The notes under the pieces are model-generated. The model was given only the letters and a program-made list of their open reading frames with translations, ran no database searches and had not been told where the DNA came from. Source: Apostichopus californicus (taxonomy: Eukaryota; Echinodermata; Holothuroidea; Aspidochirotida; Stichopodidae). From it: a stretch of DNA of 25,429 bases. The translations under genes were made by a program, and so were the position numbers. Within the stretch, counting starts at the first letter, position 1; each line of letters begins with the position of its first letter. Where the stretch lies: assembly GCA_020650975.1 (NCBI GenBank), contig JAIPMN010010675.1, positions 1 to 25,429 of the forward strand, in the 5' to 3' direction. Of this stretch, positions 25,171 to 25,429 are shown one piece after another.

Positions 25171-25429
25171 ATTGTGGAAACCTTGTTTTATAAGCTACCG
25201 TATCTCCACAGGCCAGCCTATCAGATAACATGTGCGTTACGCCTCATACGAATAGAAGGCTATTGGCAATTGGAAATCTAAAATCTAAAACTGAAAACAT
25301 TAACATATTTGCATAAGGGATATAGCCTTACAAATTAGTCGAATTTGGGCCAAAAATGAAAGTTTTCAAATTCCTGTCAGGATGATATAACGGACTCCCA
25401 GCACCCAGGACACGCTTTTCCCGAGAACA
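25171..25429. other. 3' edge of the window
   Basis: AT-rich sequence after the repeat array. No gene, RNA or repeat is recognised. The repeat element may continue into its start, and the window simply ends. Confidence 0.5.

Noticed and set aside
24418..25281. Open frames of 62-108 codons
   Set aside because: They lie in the ~145-bp repeat array and its spacer. The translations change frame between units and match nothing recognisable.

Overview
The window is animal (metazoan) genomic DNA. It is AT-rich, with a gene split by GT–AG introns of 159 to 1472 bases, many long C or G homopolymers, a minisatellite, palindromic elements and a ~145-bp diverged tandem repeat. The style of the EGF repeats and of the repeats suggests a marine invertebrate deuterostome, perhaps an echinoderm. 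That is an impression from reading, not a database result. There are no prokaryotic features.

One gene, on the + strand, is supported. Eleven exons between 7426 and 21085 join with fully compatible splice phases into 4389 coding bases (1462 codons plus a stop). Its 5' end, which should encode the start codon and signal peptide, was not found. The protein has a Notch-ligand head, made of an MNNL (N-terminal C2-like) domain on exons 1–3 and a DSL domain on exon 4. About 27 EGF repeats follow, most of them on a single 2836-base exon. Then come a Cys-free juxtamembrane region, one transmembrane segment and a short (~77 residue) cytoplasmic tail with an NPIY motif. It is therefore a type I membrane protein of the Delta/Serrate/Jagged (DSL) class. 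Two things set it apart: it lacks the atypical EGF1–2 (DOS) pair that usually follows DSL, and its EGF array is receptor-like in length, calcium-binding and O-glycosylation signatures.

Layout. 1–7425: no supported coding exon, with repeats, a GC-rich inverted-repeat element (about 4639–4947), a 31-bp minisatellite (5519–6037) and a TTA/TTG tract (7236–7349). 7426–21085: the gene, with a palindromic MITE-like element in intron 1 and smaller repeats in introns 3, 4, 7 and 10. 21086 to about 22445: 3' UTR with an AATAAA at 22423. 22446–24040: noncoding, low-complexity DNA. About 24041–25170: two copies of a composite repeat with a TG-rich head and ~145-bp internal units. 25171–25429: nothing recognised.

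The most interesting item is the ligand itself. Points worth following are the 18 consecutive EGF repeats of exactly 38 residues in one exon, the substitutions at DSL positions that contact Notch in Jagged1, the paired extra cysteines in EGF14 and EGF15, and the sites where N-glycan sequons share the O-fucose threonine.
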